A stretch of 64,000 nucleotides of DNA from Nitrospira sp. (GCA_002634385.1 NSJL01000009.1:90224-154223), one strand, 5' to 3'; shown: positions 9,645-17,788, counted from the first letter of the stretch. The notes: generated by a model from the sequence alone, not told the origin. Numbers and translations: made by a program.

Positions 9645-10130
9645 ATGAAAAGATTCCTGAAGTGGATATCCGTTGCCGTGCTGGCCATTCTGGTCCAGGC
9701 GCAGCTTTCTTTTCTAAGCGGATTTTTCAGCGTATCCCTCATCCTTGTCTACTTTTTCGGGTTGAGGAGCCGGTTGAAACTGTCCGCCTTTGAATGGTCC
9801 GGCAACAAGGTCGAGATGAAGAGCGTCCTGTACGGTGCGCTGGTGGGCCTGATGGAGGATATTTTCACCGGCTCCATCATCGGACCCGGGCTCCTGAGCA
9901 AGGGCCTGATAGGTCTCCTTACCCCCGTTGCTTTTACCGACCTGGTGTTCAAGTGGACACCTCTCTGGGGCGGCATTGTGATCGTCCTCTTTACCCTCCT
10001 TGACGGCGCGGTGCTGGTCGGCGCCCGTACCTACTTCACCGGTATCCATATCGGTACAATGGGGCTGCTGCAGATATTCCTGCTACGGTCCCTCGTCAGT
10101 CTGCCCTTTGGTATACTATTAAAGCCGTGA
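9645..10130 (+). CDS. mreD: Rod shape-determining protein MreD
   Basis: 161 residues, almost entirely hydrophobic, with about five or six membrane helices, the usual MreD topology. It contains the typical ALVGLMEDIFTGSIIGPGLLSKGLIGLL segment in the centre. It belongs to the elongasome membrane complex. GAGGGACGA precedes the ATG. It lies between mreC and mrdA, as expected. Confidence 0.92.
   Translation: MKRFLKWISVAVLAILVQAQLSFLSGFFSVSLILVYFFGLRSRLKLSAFEWSGNKVEMKSVLYGALVGLMEDIFTGSIIGPGLLSKGLIGLLTPVAFTDLVFKWTPLWGGIVIVLFTLLDGAVLVGARTYFTGIHIGTMGLLQIFLLRSLVSLPFGILLKP
10109..10117 (+). promoter_or_regulatory. Candidate internal extended -10 promoter before mrdA
   Basis: TGGTATACT lies in the last codons of mreD, about 120 nt upstream of mrdA. 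It matches the TGNTATNNT pattern seen at other starts in this window and could give separate expression of mrdA-rodA. Confidence 0.35.
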
Positions 10131-10238
10131 GCCGCGAGAGGAAACCCGAAGGGAAGGCAGTGAGCACGGAGCCGCGGGGGAACACCTTCCGCCTCCTCGC
10201 ACCTTCTGTTGTATGGGCGGTATAGAGGAAGTATCCAT

Positions 10239-12119
10239 ATGGTATTGAAAAGAATACAGGCCGGCTCCTATATTATTGTCACGGTCCTGCTGTTAATCGG
10301 GATAAAGCTCGTCCAGTTACAGATATTCGACGGGGACCAGTACCGGATGCTGTCGGAGAAGAACCGGCTGAGAATCCTGAAGACCCCCGCTCCGCGGGGC
10401 ATCATCTACGACAGGAACGGTACTCCGCTGGTCAAGAACATCCCTGTCTTCAGTGTTTCCATCTCCCTCGACGACCTCAAGGGAATCGATATCGACTCTC
10501 TTTCCCTGCTCCTCGGAATGACACGGCAGGAGATCGAGGAGAGGGTGAACAGGAGAGAGAACAGCCCCTTCATTCCGGTGAAGCTCAAACAGGGGCTGAA
10601 TTTCGAGGAAATCGCCCATATCGAAGCGAGGAAGTCCGACTTCCCCGGTCTCTTTGTGGAGACGGAAGTGGGAAGGGAATATCTGTTCGGCAAGACCGGG
10701 GCGCATATCATCGGCTATCTCGGGAAGATAACCACTGCCCAGATGGACAAGCCCGATCTCAAATACTTCCCTCCCGACGCGCTGATCGGCCAGTGGGGAG
10801 TAGAGGCTCTGTATGACAGCCGGCTCAGGGGTACCCCCGGGGAGAGGGTCATCGAGGTGGATGCGTTGGGCAGGGAACTGAGGCTGATCCAGCAGAGGCC
10901 CTCGGTAAAGGGGAGCGATGTTACCCTCAGCATCGATATCAACATCCAGAAAGCGGTGGAGGATGCCTTCGGGGAGAAGGCGGGCGCCCTGGTGGCGATC
11001 AAGCCCGGCACGGGGGAGATCCTCGCGCTGGAGAGCCTTCCCTCCTTCGATCCCAATGTTTTCTCCCGCGGAATAAAATACCAGGACTGGAAGGAGCTCA
11101 TGGAGGATAAGAAGAAGCCCATGCTGAACAGGGCGCTCCAGAGCCAGTATCCTCCGGGATCGACCTTCAAGATCGTCACCGCCATCGCCGCCCTGGAGGA
11201 GAGCGCCATCGAACCGGAGAGGAGAATCAACTGCTCGGGAGGGATAAGCTACGGAAAGTGGTCCTTCGGCTGCTGGAAGAAAGGGGGACACGGTTCCGTA
11301 GACCTCCACAAGAGCCTCGTGGAGTCCTGCGACACCTATTACTATGAGGTGGGCAGAAGGATCGGGATCGACAAGATCCACAAGTACGCGACAATGCTGG
11401 GATTGGGAAAGGAAACGGGACTGAACCTCCTGATCAGGGAGCGCAAGGGGCTCATCCCGAGCACCGGATGGAAGAGGGAGAGGTTGAAGCAGCAGTGGTA
11501 CCTCGGGGAGACCTATAACGCCTCCATAGGACAGGGATACGTTACCACGACCCCCATCCAGATGGCGAAGATGATGGCTACCGTTGCAAACGGGGGATAC
11601 CTCTACGACCTCACACTGGTAAAGGGGAGCGCTGACAAGCCCGAGGGGAAGGTCGAGCTGAAGCCGGAAACCCTCCGCCTGGTGAAGAGCGCCCTGGCAG
11701 GTGTGGTGAATGAGCCCGGAGGGACCGCCTATTCCTCGCGGTCCCCGATGGTCGCCATCGGCGGCAAGACGGGAACCGCACAGGTAATAGGAAAGAAGAA
11801 GGTGTCGGGAGAGAGGTTCGAAGATCATGCATGGTTTGTGGCCTTTGCGCCGGTGGACGTCCCCGAGATCGCCCTGGCCGTCTTCGTGGAGAACGGAGGG
11901 CATGGGGGCTCGGCTGCGGCCCCCGTTGCGAAGAAAGCGATCGAGGCCTATTTCGAACCCCGGTTGGCCCCTCCTCTCCCCCGGAATCCGGGGGAGAGGG
12001 CAGGAACAGCAGCTGTTTCCGCAGGTGCGGTGAGCGTTCCGGTTCCTGCCGGAAAGGAGCCGATCAATAAAGAGCCGGCCCGGACAGGGCAGGGAGGTGC
12101 GGGAAATGCTGCAGATTAA
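10239..12119 (+). CDS. mrdA: Penicillin-binding protein 2 (elongasome transpeptidase)
   Basis: 626 residues. This class B PBP cross-links peptidoglycan during elongation together with RodA. It has one N-terminal membrane helix (SYIIVTVLLLIGIKLVQLQI) and the PBP dimer domain with APRGIIYDRNG. In the transpeptidase domain the three motifs are SxxK (Ser308, PGSTFK), SCD at 363-365 and KTG at 510-512. The ATG at 10239 follows AGAGGAAG with 7 nt spacing; a TTG 30 nt upstream is less likely. The last 60 residues are a low-complexity Pro/Ala tail, partly encoded by a palindromic repeat. The 3' end overlaps rodA. Confidence 0.95.
   Translation: MVLKRIQAGSYIIVTVLLLIGIKLVQLQIFDGDQYRMLSEKNRLRILKTPAPRGIIYDRNGTPLVKNIPVFSVSISLDDLKGIDIDSLSLLLGMTRQEIEERVNRRENSPFIPVKLKQGLNFEEIAHIEARKSDFPGLFVETEVGREYLFGKTGAHIIGYLGKITTAQMDKPDLKYFPPDALIGQWGVEALYDSRLRGTPGERVIEVDALGRELRLIQQRPSVKGSDVTLSIDINIQKAVEDAFGEKAGALVAIKPGTGEILALESLPSFDPNVFSRGIKYQDWKELMEDKKKPMLNRALQSQYPPGSTFKIVTAIAALEESAIEPERRINCSGGISYGKWSFGCWKKGGHGSVDLHKSLVESCDTYYYEVGRRIGIDKIHKYATMLGLGKETGLNLLIRERKGLIPSTGWKRERLKQQWYLGETYNASIGQGYVTTTPIQMAKMMATVANGGYLYDLTLVKGSADKPEGKVELKPETLRLVKSALAGVVNEPGGTAYSSRSPMVAIGGKTGTAQVIGKKKVSGERFEDHAWFVAFAPVDVPEIALAVFVENGGHGGSAAAPVAKKAIEAYFEPRLAPPLPRNPGERAGTAAVSAGAVSVPVPAGKEPINKEPARTGQGGAGNAAD
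11974..11998 (+). repeat. Palindromic REP-like hairpin inside the mrdA coding tail
   Basis: CTCTCCCCCGG (11974-11984) and CCGGGGGAGAG (11988-11998) form an 11-bp stem with a 3-nt loop. It is translated in frame as the Pro/Arg-rich LPRNPGER piece of the PBP2 C-terminus. Related C/G-rich hairpins occur near 44519 and 63533. Confidence 0.7.
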
Positions 12120-13227
12120 CCGGCGGCTGAGCAAGAACTTCGATTGGATCACTCTCATTCTGATCACGAGCCTTTCCCTCATCGGGATCATGACCATCTA
12201 CAGCGCCACGCGGCCCCTCGGGGGCGGCGAGCACTCCGACTTCTACCTGAGGCAGATCCTGTGGCTCAATATCAGTATTGTCGCCCTGTTTATCATGGTC
12301 TTTTTCGATTATAAATGGCTGTACCGCTTTTCCTACCCCCTGTACGCCCTCGGCCTTCTCCTCCTTGTCATTGTCCTCTTCGCCGGAAAGACAAGCATGG
12401 GGGCGCAGAGATGGATTCATCTCGGCTTCTTCTCCTTCCAGCCTTCGGAGTTTTTCAGGATGTTGTTTATTATGGGGTTCTCCGCCTATCTGACCAACGG
12501 GAACCCTATCCAGAACGGCATGTCGGCAAAGGCGATCGTTCTTTTTGCCCTTTTCCCCCTTGCCTTGCTTATCAAACAGCCTGACCTCGGAACGGCAATC
12601 CTCCTCTTCTCCCTGTTTGTGACGCTGACAGTGGTCAAAGGGATCAGCAGAAAGATTATCACCATCGTCCTGGTCATCGGCCTGATTTCCGTCCCCTTTG
12701 TCGGACACATCTTCTGGGAGGGGCTGAAGGATTACCAGAAGAACCGGCTCATCGCCTTTATGGACCCGGATGTCGACCCTGCGGGCATCGGGTATCATAT
12801 CAACCAGTCGAAAATTTCGATCGGTTCCGGCGGCGTTGCGGGAAAGGGGTACTTGAAAGGCACACAGGGTCCCCTGCGCTTTCTGCCGGAGAAACATACG
12901 GATTTCATTTTCGCCGTCTTCGCGGAGGAGTGGGGCTTCCTCGGCTGCGCCGTTCTCCTCTGCATCTATGCCCTCCTGTTCCTGCGGGGTCTCGACACCG
13001 CATACAAGGCGAAGGACGAGTTCGGCAGGCTTGTGGCCATCGGGGTGACCGCCATGTTCTTCGTGTATTTCTGCGTGAATATCGGCATGACGCTGGGAAT
13101 GATGCCTGTGGTGGGGGTGCCGCTGCCCTTCGTGAGCTATGGCGGCACAGCGCTTCTCAGCAACTACATTGCGGCGGGGATCCTGATGAATATCAGGACA
13201 CGGAGGCTGGAGCTGTTCCATCCATAG
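12106..13227 (+). CDS. rodA: Rod shape-determining protein RodA (SEDS glycosyltransferase)
   Basis: 373 residues with about ten membrane helices. RodA is the SEDS peptidoglycan polymerase of the elongasome and partners the PBP2 encoded just upstream. SEDS hallmarks are visible: GAQRWIHLGFFSFQPSE in the first half, GSGGVAGKGYLKG, then LPEKHTDFIFAVFAEEWGF, and GMMPVVGVPLPFVSYGGTALLSN near the C-terminus. AGGGAGG lies about 9 nt before the ATG at 12106; an in-frame GTG at 12097 is too close to that site. The first 14 bp overlap mrdA. Confidence 0.96.
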   Translation: MLQINRRLSKNFDWITLILITSLSLIGIMTIYSATRPLGGGEHSDFYLRQILWLNISIVALFIMVFFDYKWLYRFSYPLYALGLLLLVIVLFAGKTSMGAQRWIHLGFFSFQPSEFFRMLFIMGFSAYLTNGNPIQNGMSAKAIVLFALFPLALLIKQPDLGTAILLFSLFVTLTVVKGISRKIITIVLVIGLISVPFVGHIFWEGLKDYQKNRLIAFMDPDVDPAGIGYHINQSKISIGSGGVAGKGYLKGTQGPLRFLPEKHTDFIFAVFAEEWGFLGCAVLLCIYALLFLRGLDTAYKAKDEFGRLVAIGVTAMFFVYFCVNIGMTLGMMPVVGVPLPFVSYGGTALLSNYIAAGILMNIRTRRLELFHP

Positions 13228-13260
13228 GACACGACCCTTCCGACTTCTCATTTTTCTTTA

Positions 13261-13269
13261 TGGTATTAT
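13261..13269 (+). promoter_or_regulatory. Extended -10 promoter for ribH
   Basis: TGGTATTAT, a TGn extended -10 box, lies 30 nt before the ribH ATG in the 72-bp gap after rodA. Confidence 0.5.
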
Positions 13270-13299
13270 ATCCTTTACATTCCAATCCGGAGGGAAGAG

Positions 13300-13761
13300 A
13301 TGAAGATGATAGAAGGTGAGCTTCAGGCGCAGGGCTTCAGGTTCGGGATCGTGGTGAGCAGATTCAACGATTTCATTACCTCGAGGCTTCTCGACGGCGC
13401 GGTGGATGCGCTGGTGCGCCACGGGGCACGGGAGGACTCCATCGAGGTGGTGAAGGTTCCGGGCGCCTTCGAAATCCCTCTCGTAGCGAAGAGGATGGCT
13501 GCCAAGGGGACCTACCACGCGATTATCTGTCTCGGAACGGTCATCCGGGGGGCGACACCCCATTTCGACTATGTCGCTTCAGAGGTTTCCAAGGGGATTG
13601 CCGCAGCCTCCCTGGATACGGGGGTGCCCATCGCCTTCGGCGTCATCACTTCGGATACCATTGAGCAGGCGGTGGAAAGGGCCGGTACCAAAGCGGGCAA
13701 CAAGGGCTGGGATGCGGCGGTCACCGCGATAGAAATGGCGCAGATAATAAACAAACTATAA
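13300..13761 (+). CDS. ribH: 6,7-dimethyl-8-ribityllumazine synthase
   Basis: 153 residues, full family length. It condenses 5-amino-6-ribitylaminouracil with 3,4-dihydroxy-2-butanone 4-phosphate in the penultimate step of riboflavin synthesis. Motifs visible are SRFNDFIT near the N-terminus, the PGAFEIPL substrate-pocket segment, [16 protein letters not shown] with the catalytic His region, and [29 protein letters not shown] sits 6 nt before the ATG. No other rib gene is adjacent; nusB follows, a common pairing. Confidence 0.96.
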   Translation: MKMIEGELQAQGFRFGIVVSRFNDFITSRLLDGAVDALVRHGAREDSIEVVKVPGAFEIPLVAKRMAAKGTYHAIICLGTVIRGATPHFDYVASEVSKGIAAASLDTGVPIAFGVITSDTIEQAVERAGTKAGNKGWDAAVTAIEMAQIINKL

Positions 13762-13774
13762 TGTATATTAAGGT

Positions 13775-13836
13775 AATGGAGGCGGCTGCCGTCCCGGGCC
13801 GCCGGAGGGGAACGCTGTCTTCCGGTATCCTCCATT
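13775..13836 (+). promoter_or_regulatory. Structured leader between ribH and nusB
   Basis: AATGGAGG (13775-13782) is complementary to CCTCCATT (13829-13836). Inside, GGCGGC (13781-13786) pairs with GCCGCC (13798-13803), and CCGGA near 13802 can pair with TCCGG near 13821. The inner and outer stems share bases, so alternative folds are possible. There is no T-run, so it is not a simple terminator. Confidence 0.4.
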
Positions 13837-13848
13837 CATGAGAGGACA

Positions 13849-14316
13849 ATGAAAAGACGACAGGCAAGAGAATATGCCCTGCAATTTCTCTACAGACTCG
13901 ACTTTATCGATATCCCGGAGGGGGGGACTGCCCGGTCCGGTCTTGCATCGTCCCTGCAGAGGGATCTCGATGGATTCTGGAAGGAGAGAGAGGACAGCGA
14001 CCCGGAGGTGAGGGCGTTTACCGAGGATCTCGTCCTCGGGACCATCAGGAACCTCGAGACGCTGGATTCTCTTATCCAGAAGGTGACGGAGAAATGGAAG
14101 CTTTCCCGGATGGCGAGCATCGACAGGAACATCCTTCGCTTTGCGACGTATGAAATACTTTTCCGCAGGGACATCCCCCATGCGGTGAGTATTAATGAGG
14201 CTATCGAGATCGCAAAGAAATACTCCACCGCCGAGTCCGCATCCTTCATCAACGGAATCCTTGACCGGATCGCCCGGGAGCACGGAGGAAAGGGCAGTGA
14301 GGAGCCACCCGCATGA
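13849..14316 (+). CDS. nusB: Transcription antitermination factor NusB
   Basis: 155 residues. NusB binds boxA RNA with S10 (NusE) and promotes antitermination on rRNA operons; a boxA candidate lies ahead of the 16S gene at the right edge of this window. The all-helical fold is recognisable from RRQAREYALQFLYRLDF at the N-terminus, RMASIDRNILRFATYEIL in the middle and SINEAIEIAKKYSTAESASFINGILD near the C-terminus. The ATG at 13849 is in a GAGAGGACA context. Confidence 0.94.
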   Translation: MKRRQAREYALQFLYRLDFIDIPEGGTARSGLASSLQRDLDGFWKEREDSDPEVRAFTEDLVLGTIRNLETLDSLIQKVTEKWKLSRMASIDRNILRFATYEILFRRDIPHAVSINEAIEIAKKYSTAESASFINGILDRIAREHGGKGSEEPPA

Positions 14317-14359
14317 GTCCTTTTGAGCGGATCGCCCCTCTCCTTGCCGGATGGGTTTT

Positions 14360-16240
14360 TTAATCGTAAAACGGGGTGCTGTTCGGATAGGGCATAAAGT
14401 AGTCCAGGTGCCAGTCCATCCCTTCACCGTTCAGATTGCTCTTCTTCTCCCCGATGACGAGGTGAGCCACCCCAAGGTTGTTGTGGGCCTCCGCATAGTC
14501 GGGCTTGATCATGATCGCCTGCTCGAAGGCCTCCACCGCTCCCTTGTACATGCCTGATTTCAGGTAGGTAACGCCGAGGTTATTGTGGGCCTCCGCGTAG
14601 TCGGGGTCGATGGCGATGGCGCGTTTGAAGGCCTCGATGGCGTCGGAGTACCTGCGGAGCTTGCCGTAGGCGACGCCGAGGCTGTAATGGGCCTTCGCGT
14701 AGTCGGGGTTGATGGCGATGGCGCGTTTGAAGGCCTCGGCGGCGTCGGAGTACCTGCGGAGCTTGCCGTAGGCGACGCCGAGGCTGTAATGGGCCTTCGC
14801 GTAGTCGGGGTCGATGGCGATGGCGCGTTTGAAGGCCTCGATGGCGTCGGAGTACCTGCGGAGCTTGCCATAGGCGACGCCGAGGCTGTAGTGGGCCTTC
14901 GCATAGTCGGGTCTGATCATGAGCGCATAGGTGAAGGCTTCAATCGCGTCGGAATATTTGCGGAGCTTGCCATAGGCGACGCCGAGGCTGTAGTGGGCCT
15001 TCGCATAGTCGGGCTTGATGCTAATGGCGCACCGGAAGGCCTCGATGGCCTCGAAATACCGGTCCAGGCCGTTATAGGCGATGCCGAGATTATAGTAGGC
15101 TTTCGCATAGTCGGGCTTGCAACCGATCGCCTGCTCGAAGGCCTCGATAGCCTCCGTGTACTTTCCGATGGTGCAGTAGACATACCCGAGATTGTAGTAC
15201 GCTTCGTAGTACTCGGGATTCGCCCCGATGGCCTGCTGGTACAGCTCTATCGCCCTGCCGTGGCTCCCCATTTCCTCGAAAATGTTTCCGAGATTGAAAT
15301 AGGCATTCGCATACTCCGGATCGATATCGATGACGCGCTGGTATGCCGCCACCGCTTCGGGATACCTTTCGAATTTGTCGTAGATGACGCCAAGGCAATA
15401 GTGGGCCTCCATGTATCCGGGATCTGTCTCTATCGCTTTTTTCAGCGCCTCGATGGCCTCGGGATACCTTTCCAGCTTTACATAGCTGTTGCCGAGGCAG
15501 TAGAGGGCTTTTGCGTACTCGGAATCCAATGTCACCGCATGCCGGAAAGCCTCGATGGCTTCGGTGTACCTGCCGCTCCTCTCGTGGGCGAACCCGAGAT
15601 TGCGATAGGCCTCCGCACCGTTGGGGCGGGCGTGGATGATGGAGCGGAACACCTCCAGGGCCCTTTCATACTCCATAAGGTCGTGGTAGGCGAATCCGAC
15701 ATTGAAAAGAGTATCGATATCTCCCTCGCGGATCTTCCGGTTGACAGCCTCGGTACTGGAGTCCGCCCCCAGGCACCTTTCCACTGTGGAGAACAAAGGG
15801 TACATGTCGGGGTCCTTGACAAGGTACTCGTCGGCTTCCGCACATTCTTCCGTGTAACTGTCCATAGTGGAGTTCACAATGAACGGCAGGGAGGGGTAGA
15901 GGATCTTGCATGCCTTCAGGAAGAGAACGCCGCTTACCTCATCATCAGGGAACAGGACACAGGAGATGACCGTATACACCCGATGGTTCTGCAGATATCC
16001 GAAAGCGTCTTTCGGGGAGTAAGAATGGACCAGCCGTATCGTATCGCCGAAAGCCCTGCTGAACTCGTCCTCATACAGTGTATGAATGTACGAGTCGTCG
16101 TCGACGAGAAGAACGGTCCGCTTCTCCTCGTCCGTATACCATTCCCTGAGGTCAGGTCCGCTCTGCTCCTGCATTCCGAAGGCTGCAAAGACGCCCGCTA
16201 TATCGCGTAAAAGGATTCTTTCCACTTTTTCCATACCCAT
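14360..16240 (-). CDS. Degenerate response-regulator receiver domain fused to 12 TPR repeats
   Basis: 626 residues from the ATG at 16240; an in-frame start 24 nt earlier is possible but lies before the AAGGAAAGG ribosome site. The receiver-like domain (about residues 40-160) keeps an acidic cluster (LLVDDD), a Ser/Thr (NSTMD) and Lys (YLVKD), but the phospho-acceptor Asp position reads Cys (VISCVLFPDD). Twelve full 34-residue TPRs and one partial follow, ending at the C-terminus; three successive repeats are nearly identical. It is last in a minus-strand run behind a STAS gene and a small Cys-rich gene, with 26 bp between. A protein-protein scaffold in signalling is inferred; the partner is unknown. 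Confidence 0.85.
   Translation of the reverse strand: MGMEKVERILLRDIAGVFAAFGMQEQSGPDLREWYTDEEKRTVLLVDDDSYIHTLYEDEFSRAFGDTIRLVHSYSPKDAFGYLQNHRVYTVISCVLFPDDEVSGVLFLKACKILYPSLPFIVNSTMDSYTEECAEADEYLVKDPDMYPLFSTVERCLGADSSTEAVNRKIREGDIDTLFNVGFAYHDLMEYERALEVFRSIIHARPNGAEAYRNLGFAHERSGRYTEAIEAFRHAVTLDSEYAKALYCLGNSYVKLERYPEAIEALKKAIETDPGYMEAHYCLGVIYDKFERYPEAVAAYQRVIDIDPEYANAYFNLGNIFEEMGSHGRAIELYQQAIGANPEYYEAYYNLGYVYCTIGKYTEAIEAFEQAIGCKPDYAKAYYNLGIAYNGLDRYFEAIEAFRCAISIKPDYAKAHYSLGVAYGKLRKYSDAIEAFTYALMIRPDYAKAHYSLGVAYGKLRRYSDAIEAFKRAIAIDPDYAKAHYSLGVAYGKLRRYSDAAEAFKRAIAINPDYAKAHYSLGVAYGKLRRYSDAIEAFKRAIAIDPDYAEAHNNLGVTYLKSGMYKGAVEAFEQAIMIKPDYAEAHNNLGVAHLVIGEKKSNLNGEGMDWHLDYFMPYPNSTPFYD
14596..15003 (-). 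repeat. Tandem 102-bp DNA repeats encoding TPR units
   Basis: Four consecutive 102-bp units begin near 14596, 14698, 14800 and 14902, and the first three are almost identical at the DNA level. They encode AKAHYSLGVAYGKLRRYSD-type TPR units. The high DNA identity shows recent duplication or gene conversion inside the gene. Confidence 0.9.
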
Positions 16241-16266
16241 TGTCCTTTCCTTCTCTCTTCCCACCT

Positions 16267-16782
16267 TTACTGCGCACCGGCCGGTTTAAGTTCTTCGGTA
16301 CTCCTGTTCCCTTCCCTTCTCCATTTCCTGGCGAAGCGGCTCTCGTCACCTTTTCCGGTATTCCCGGGGAGTCTTTCTCCGCTTACCCATCTGCATACCG
16401 CTTTCAGGCAGTCCACCACGCACTCCTTGCGCCGGAAGGGCCCCGTATCCTCGAACAGACGCTTGAACGGCTTATGGCGGATGCCGGTGAACGTGATCCG
16501 TTTGTTCAGGCTCCTCGAGATGCGATGGGCCATGCAGAGGAGCTGAAAACACGCTGTATCGATCACCGTCACCTTCTCGAGATTGAAGATGAGATGGTCG
16601 ACACTGTCCAGTGCCTTCATGAGGGCCGCCTTCAGCTCTCCCGTATGCTGCGTGGTCAGCTCACCGTGACACGTCAGCAGGCCGATGTCACCGCACTGCT
16701 CGAAGGCGAAACGCATGACTTTTCGTACTGTTTCTTTTCCCTGTGTATTCTTTGGGGCACGTAATGAAAATGAAGTATGCAT
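16267..16782 (-). CDS. STAS-domain protein (anti-anti-sigma factor-like)
   Basis: 171 residues. The STAS fold spans about residues 23-120: RFAFEQCGDIGLLTCHGELT, then LIFNLEKVTVIDTACFQLLCMAHR, where a Ser/Thr of the DxS/T motif is expected (IDTACFQ). The tail is basic and probably unstructured. STAS proteins bind partner kinases or scaffolds in partner-switching pathways. The start at 16782 is chosen because the upstream small gene stops at the same place (TGATG overlap), and GGTGGAAG inside that gene is a good ribosome site. A downstream ATG at 16716 would begin right at the domain. Confidence 0.8.
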   Translation of the reverse strand: MHTSFSLRAPKNTQGKETVRKVMRFAFEQCGDIGLLTCHGELTTQHTGELKAALMKALDSVDHLIFNLEKVTVIDTACFQLLCMAHRISRSLNKRITFTGIRHKPFKRLFEDTGPFRRKECVVDCLKAVCRWVSGERLPGNTGKGDESRFARKWRREGNRSTEELKPAGAQ

Positions 16783-16949
16783 CAGGCCGCTTCCACCATG
16801 AGTTGCTCGTGAATAAAAAACTGCGCAATATATACCTTGCAGGTATCCCATCGTGTACTGTAGCAACAGCATTCGTCAATGCACTCTATCCTTTCCGGCT
16901 CGATACCGGAGATCTCACATGTCCACTCTTTCAATTCAGGGCACATCAT
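16782..16949 (-). CDS. Small cysteine-rich protein
   Basis: 55 residues, reading from MMCPELKEWTCEISG with Cys at positions 3 and 11 and then a dense ECIDECCCYSTRWDTCKVY cluster. A very strong AGGAGGAGAAA directly precedes the ATG pair at 16949/16946. The TGA overlaps the ATG of the STAS gene, so the two are translationally coupled. The C-x7-C-K-V-Y ending resembles C-x6-C-E-I-Y in the small protein at 17199-17447, suggesting one family. Metal or Fe-S binding is possible but not shown. Confidence 0.7.
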   Translation of the reverse strand: MMCPELKEWTCEISGIEPERIECIDECCCYSTRWDTCKVYIAQFFIHEQLMVEAA

Positions 16950-17198
16950 TTTCTCCTCCTTGGAGCGTATCGCCTGCTGCGGAATGATCCATTTTCCTCT
17001 ACCGCACAACCACCCCTTTTCTCTCTGGCGCTGTCTCCGGGCTCATGTGGCTGCTGCTCGAAGGGGGGTAGTGGCGCTGGTGTCTGAGGGGCCGTGTCGC
17101 TTTAAAGAGCCGGGGGCAGCGGGGGCCGGAATTGTTGCGCTCTCCCCCCTGTTCCGGATGCCTCTCTGTTGCTTTCCGTCCGTGCGTTCAGCAATGGA

Positions 17199-17447
17199 TC
17201 ACGCCCATTTCTTGTAGATTTCGCACTGCTTATAGTTTGAACCGCAGTAATGGATGGCCGCTTCTATATTCTGGCTGAGCATCTTTGCGCAGAAGCAGTT
17301 ATCATAGGGGTCTTGCGTAAAGGGACAGGGCTTTTTCACCGCCGCTACCCTGGCGCTCTTTCCCCCGTTCGTATGCTCTTTTCTTTTTCTGAGGTCCCGT
17401 TTCTGGCCCGGATAGATGACGACATTCTTCGCGATCGTTTCAATCAT
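17199..17447 (-). CDS. Small cysteine-containing protein
   Basis: 82 residues. The N-terminal 40 residues are basic (GQKRDLRKRKEHTNGGK), and the C-terminal half holds five Cys in the pattern C-x10-C-x-C-x14-C-x6-C (PCPF, NCFCAKM, HYCGSNYKQCEIYKK). GGGAGA lies 7 nt before the ATG. A sigma-54-like promoter sits about 40-55 nt upstream. It is the first gene of the minus-strand run leading to the second Cys protein, STAS and TPR genes, after a 249-bp gap. Function unknown. Confidence 0.7.
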   Translation of the reverse strand: MIETIAKNVVIYPGQKRDLRKRKEHTNGGKSARVAAVKKPCPFTQDPYDNCFCAKMLSQNIEAAIHYCGSNYKQCEIYKKWA

Positions 17448-17485
17448 AGCTCTGTCTCCCGTATGGTTTAATTTGCAGTAACAAT

Positions 17486-17501
17486 ATCAAAGCATGTGCC
17501 A
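17486..17501 (-). promoter_or_regulatory. Sigma-54-like promoter before the small Cys protein gene
   Basis: The minus strand reads TGGCACATGCTTTGAT. The -24 half is perfect (TGGCAC) with a 5-nt spacer and TTGAT at -12, where consensus is TTGCA. It faces the gene at 17447 and lies downstream of an NtrC-type activator gene. Confidence 0.5.
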
Positions 17502-17607
17502 AAGAAGAGGGCTTTTGCGCTATTTTTTGACCTGATAATGAAAACAAGGAGATGGAGGGAAAAGTGACTACCGGGTGCTCTCTTTCCCCCTGGAGAGGGC
17601 AATGGGA

Positions 17608-17653
17608 TGTGCCGCATAAGTGTGACATAACAGAAGTGTGCCATGACACACTT
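17608..17653. promoter_or_regulatory. Palindromic enhancer-like array (UAS candidate)
   Basis: AAGTGTG (17634-17640) and CACACTT (17647-17653) form a perfect inverted repeat around CCATGA. Two further half sites starting TGTG occur at 17608 (TGTGCCGCAT) and 17621 (TGTGACAT). The array is 110-165 bp upstream of the sigma-54-like promoter, the distance typical of NtrC-family enhancers. The 341-bp gap 17448-17788 holds no gene. Confidence 0.5.
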
Positions 17654-17788
17654 TCATTCATATTTTTTTTAAGAGTGACAAAGAAACAGGAGCGTCTCCC
17701 GGGGGGTGCAGAAGTGAGAAAAGGCAGAGAGGACAGCGCTCCGGTGCAGAACGGGGCCTTTGCCGTTTACCGGAACCTCTTTGGGGGG

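Noticed and set aside
10317..12197. Minus-strand open frame across mrdA
   Set aside because: Antisense shadow; mrdA has all transpeptidase motifs.
12064..13251. Minus-strand open frame across rodA
   Set aside because: Antisense shadow of a membrane protein gene, giving charged low-complexity sequence.
14596..15003. CRISPR-like regular spacing
   Set aside because: The 102-bp period equals 34 codons and there are no spacers between units; it encodes TPRs.
14585..16210. Long plus-strand open frame opposite the TPR gene
   Set aside because: It is the antisense of a highly regular GC-rich repeat; its Val/Gly/Asp pattern simply mirrors the TPR codons and it has no ribosome site.
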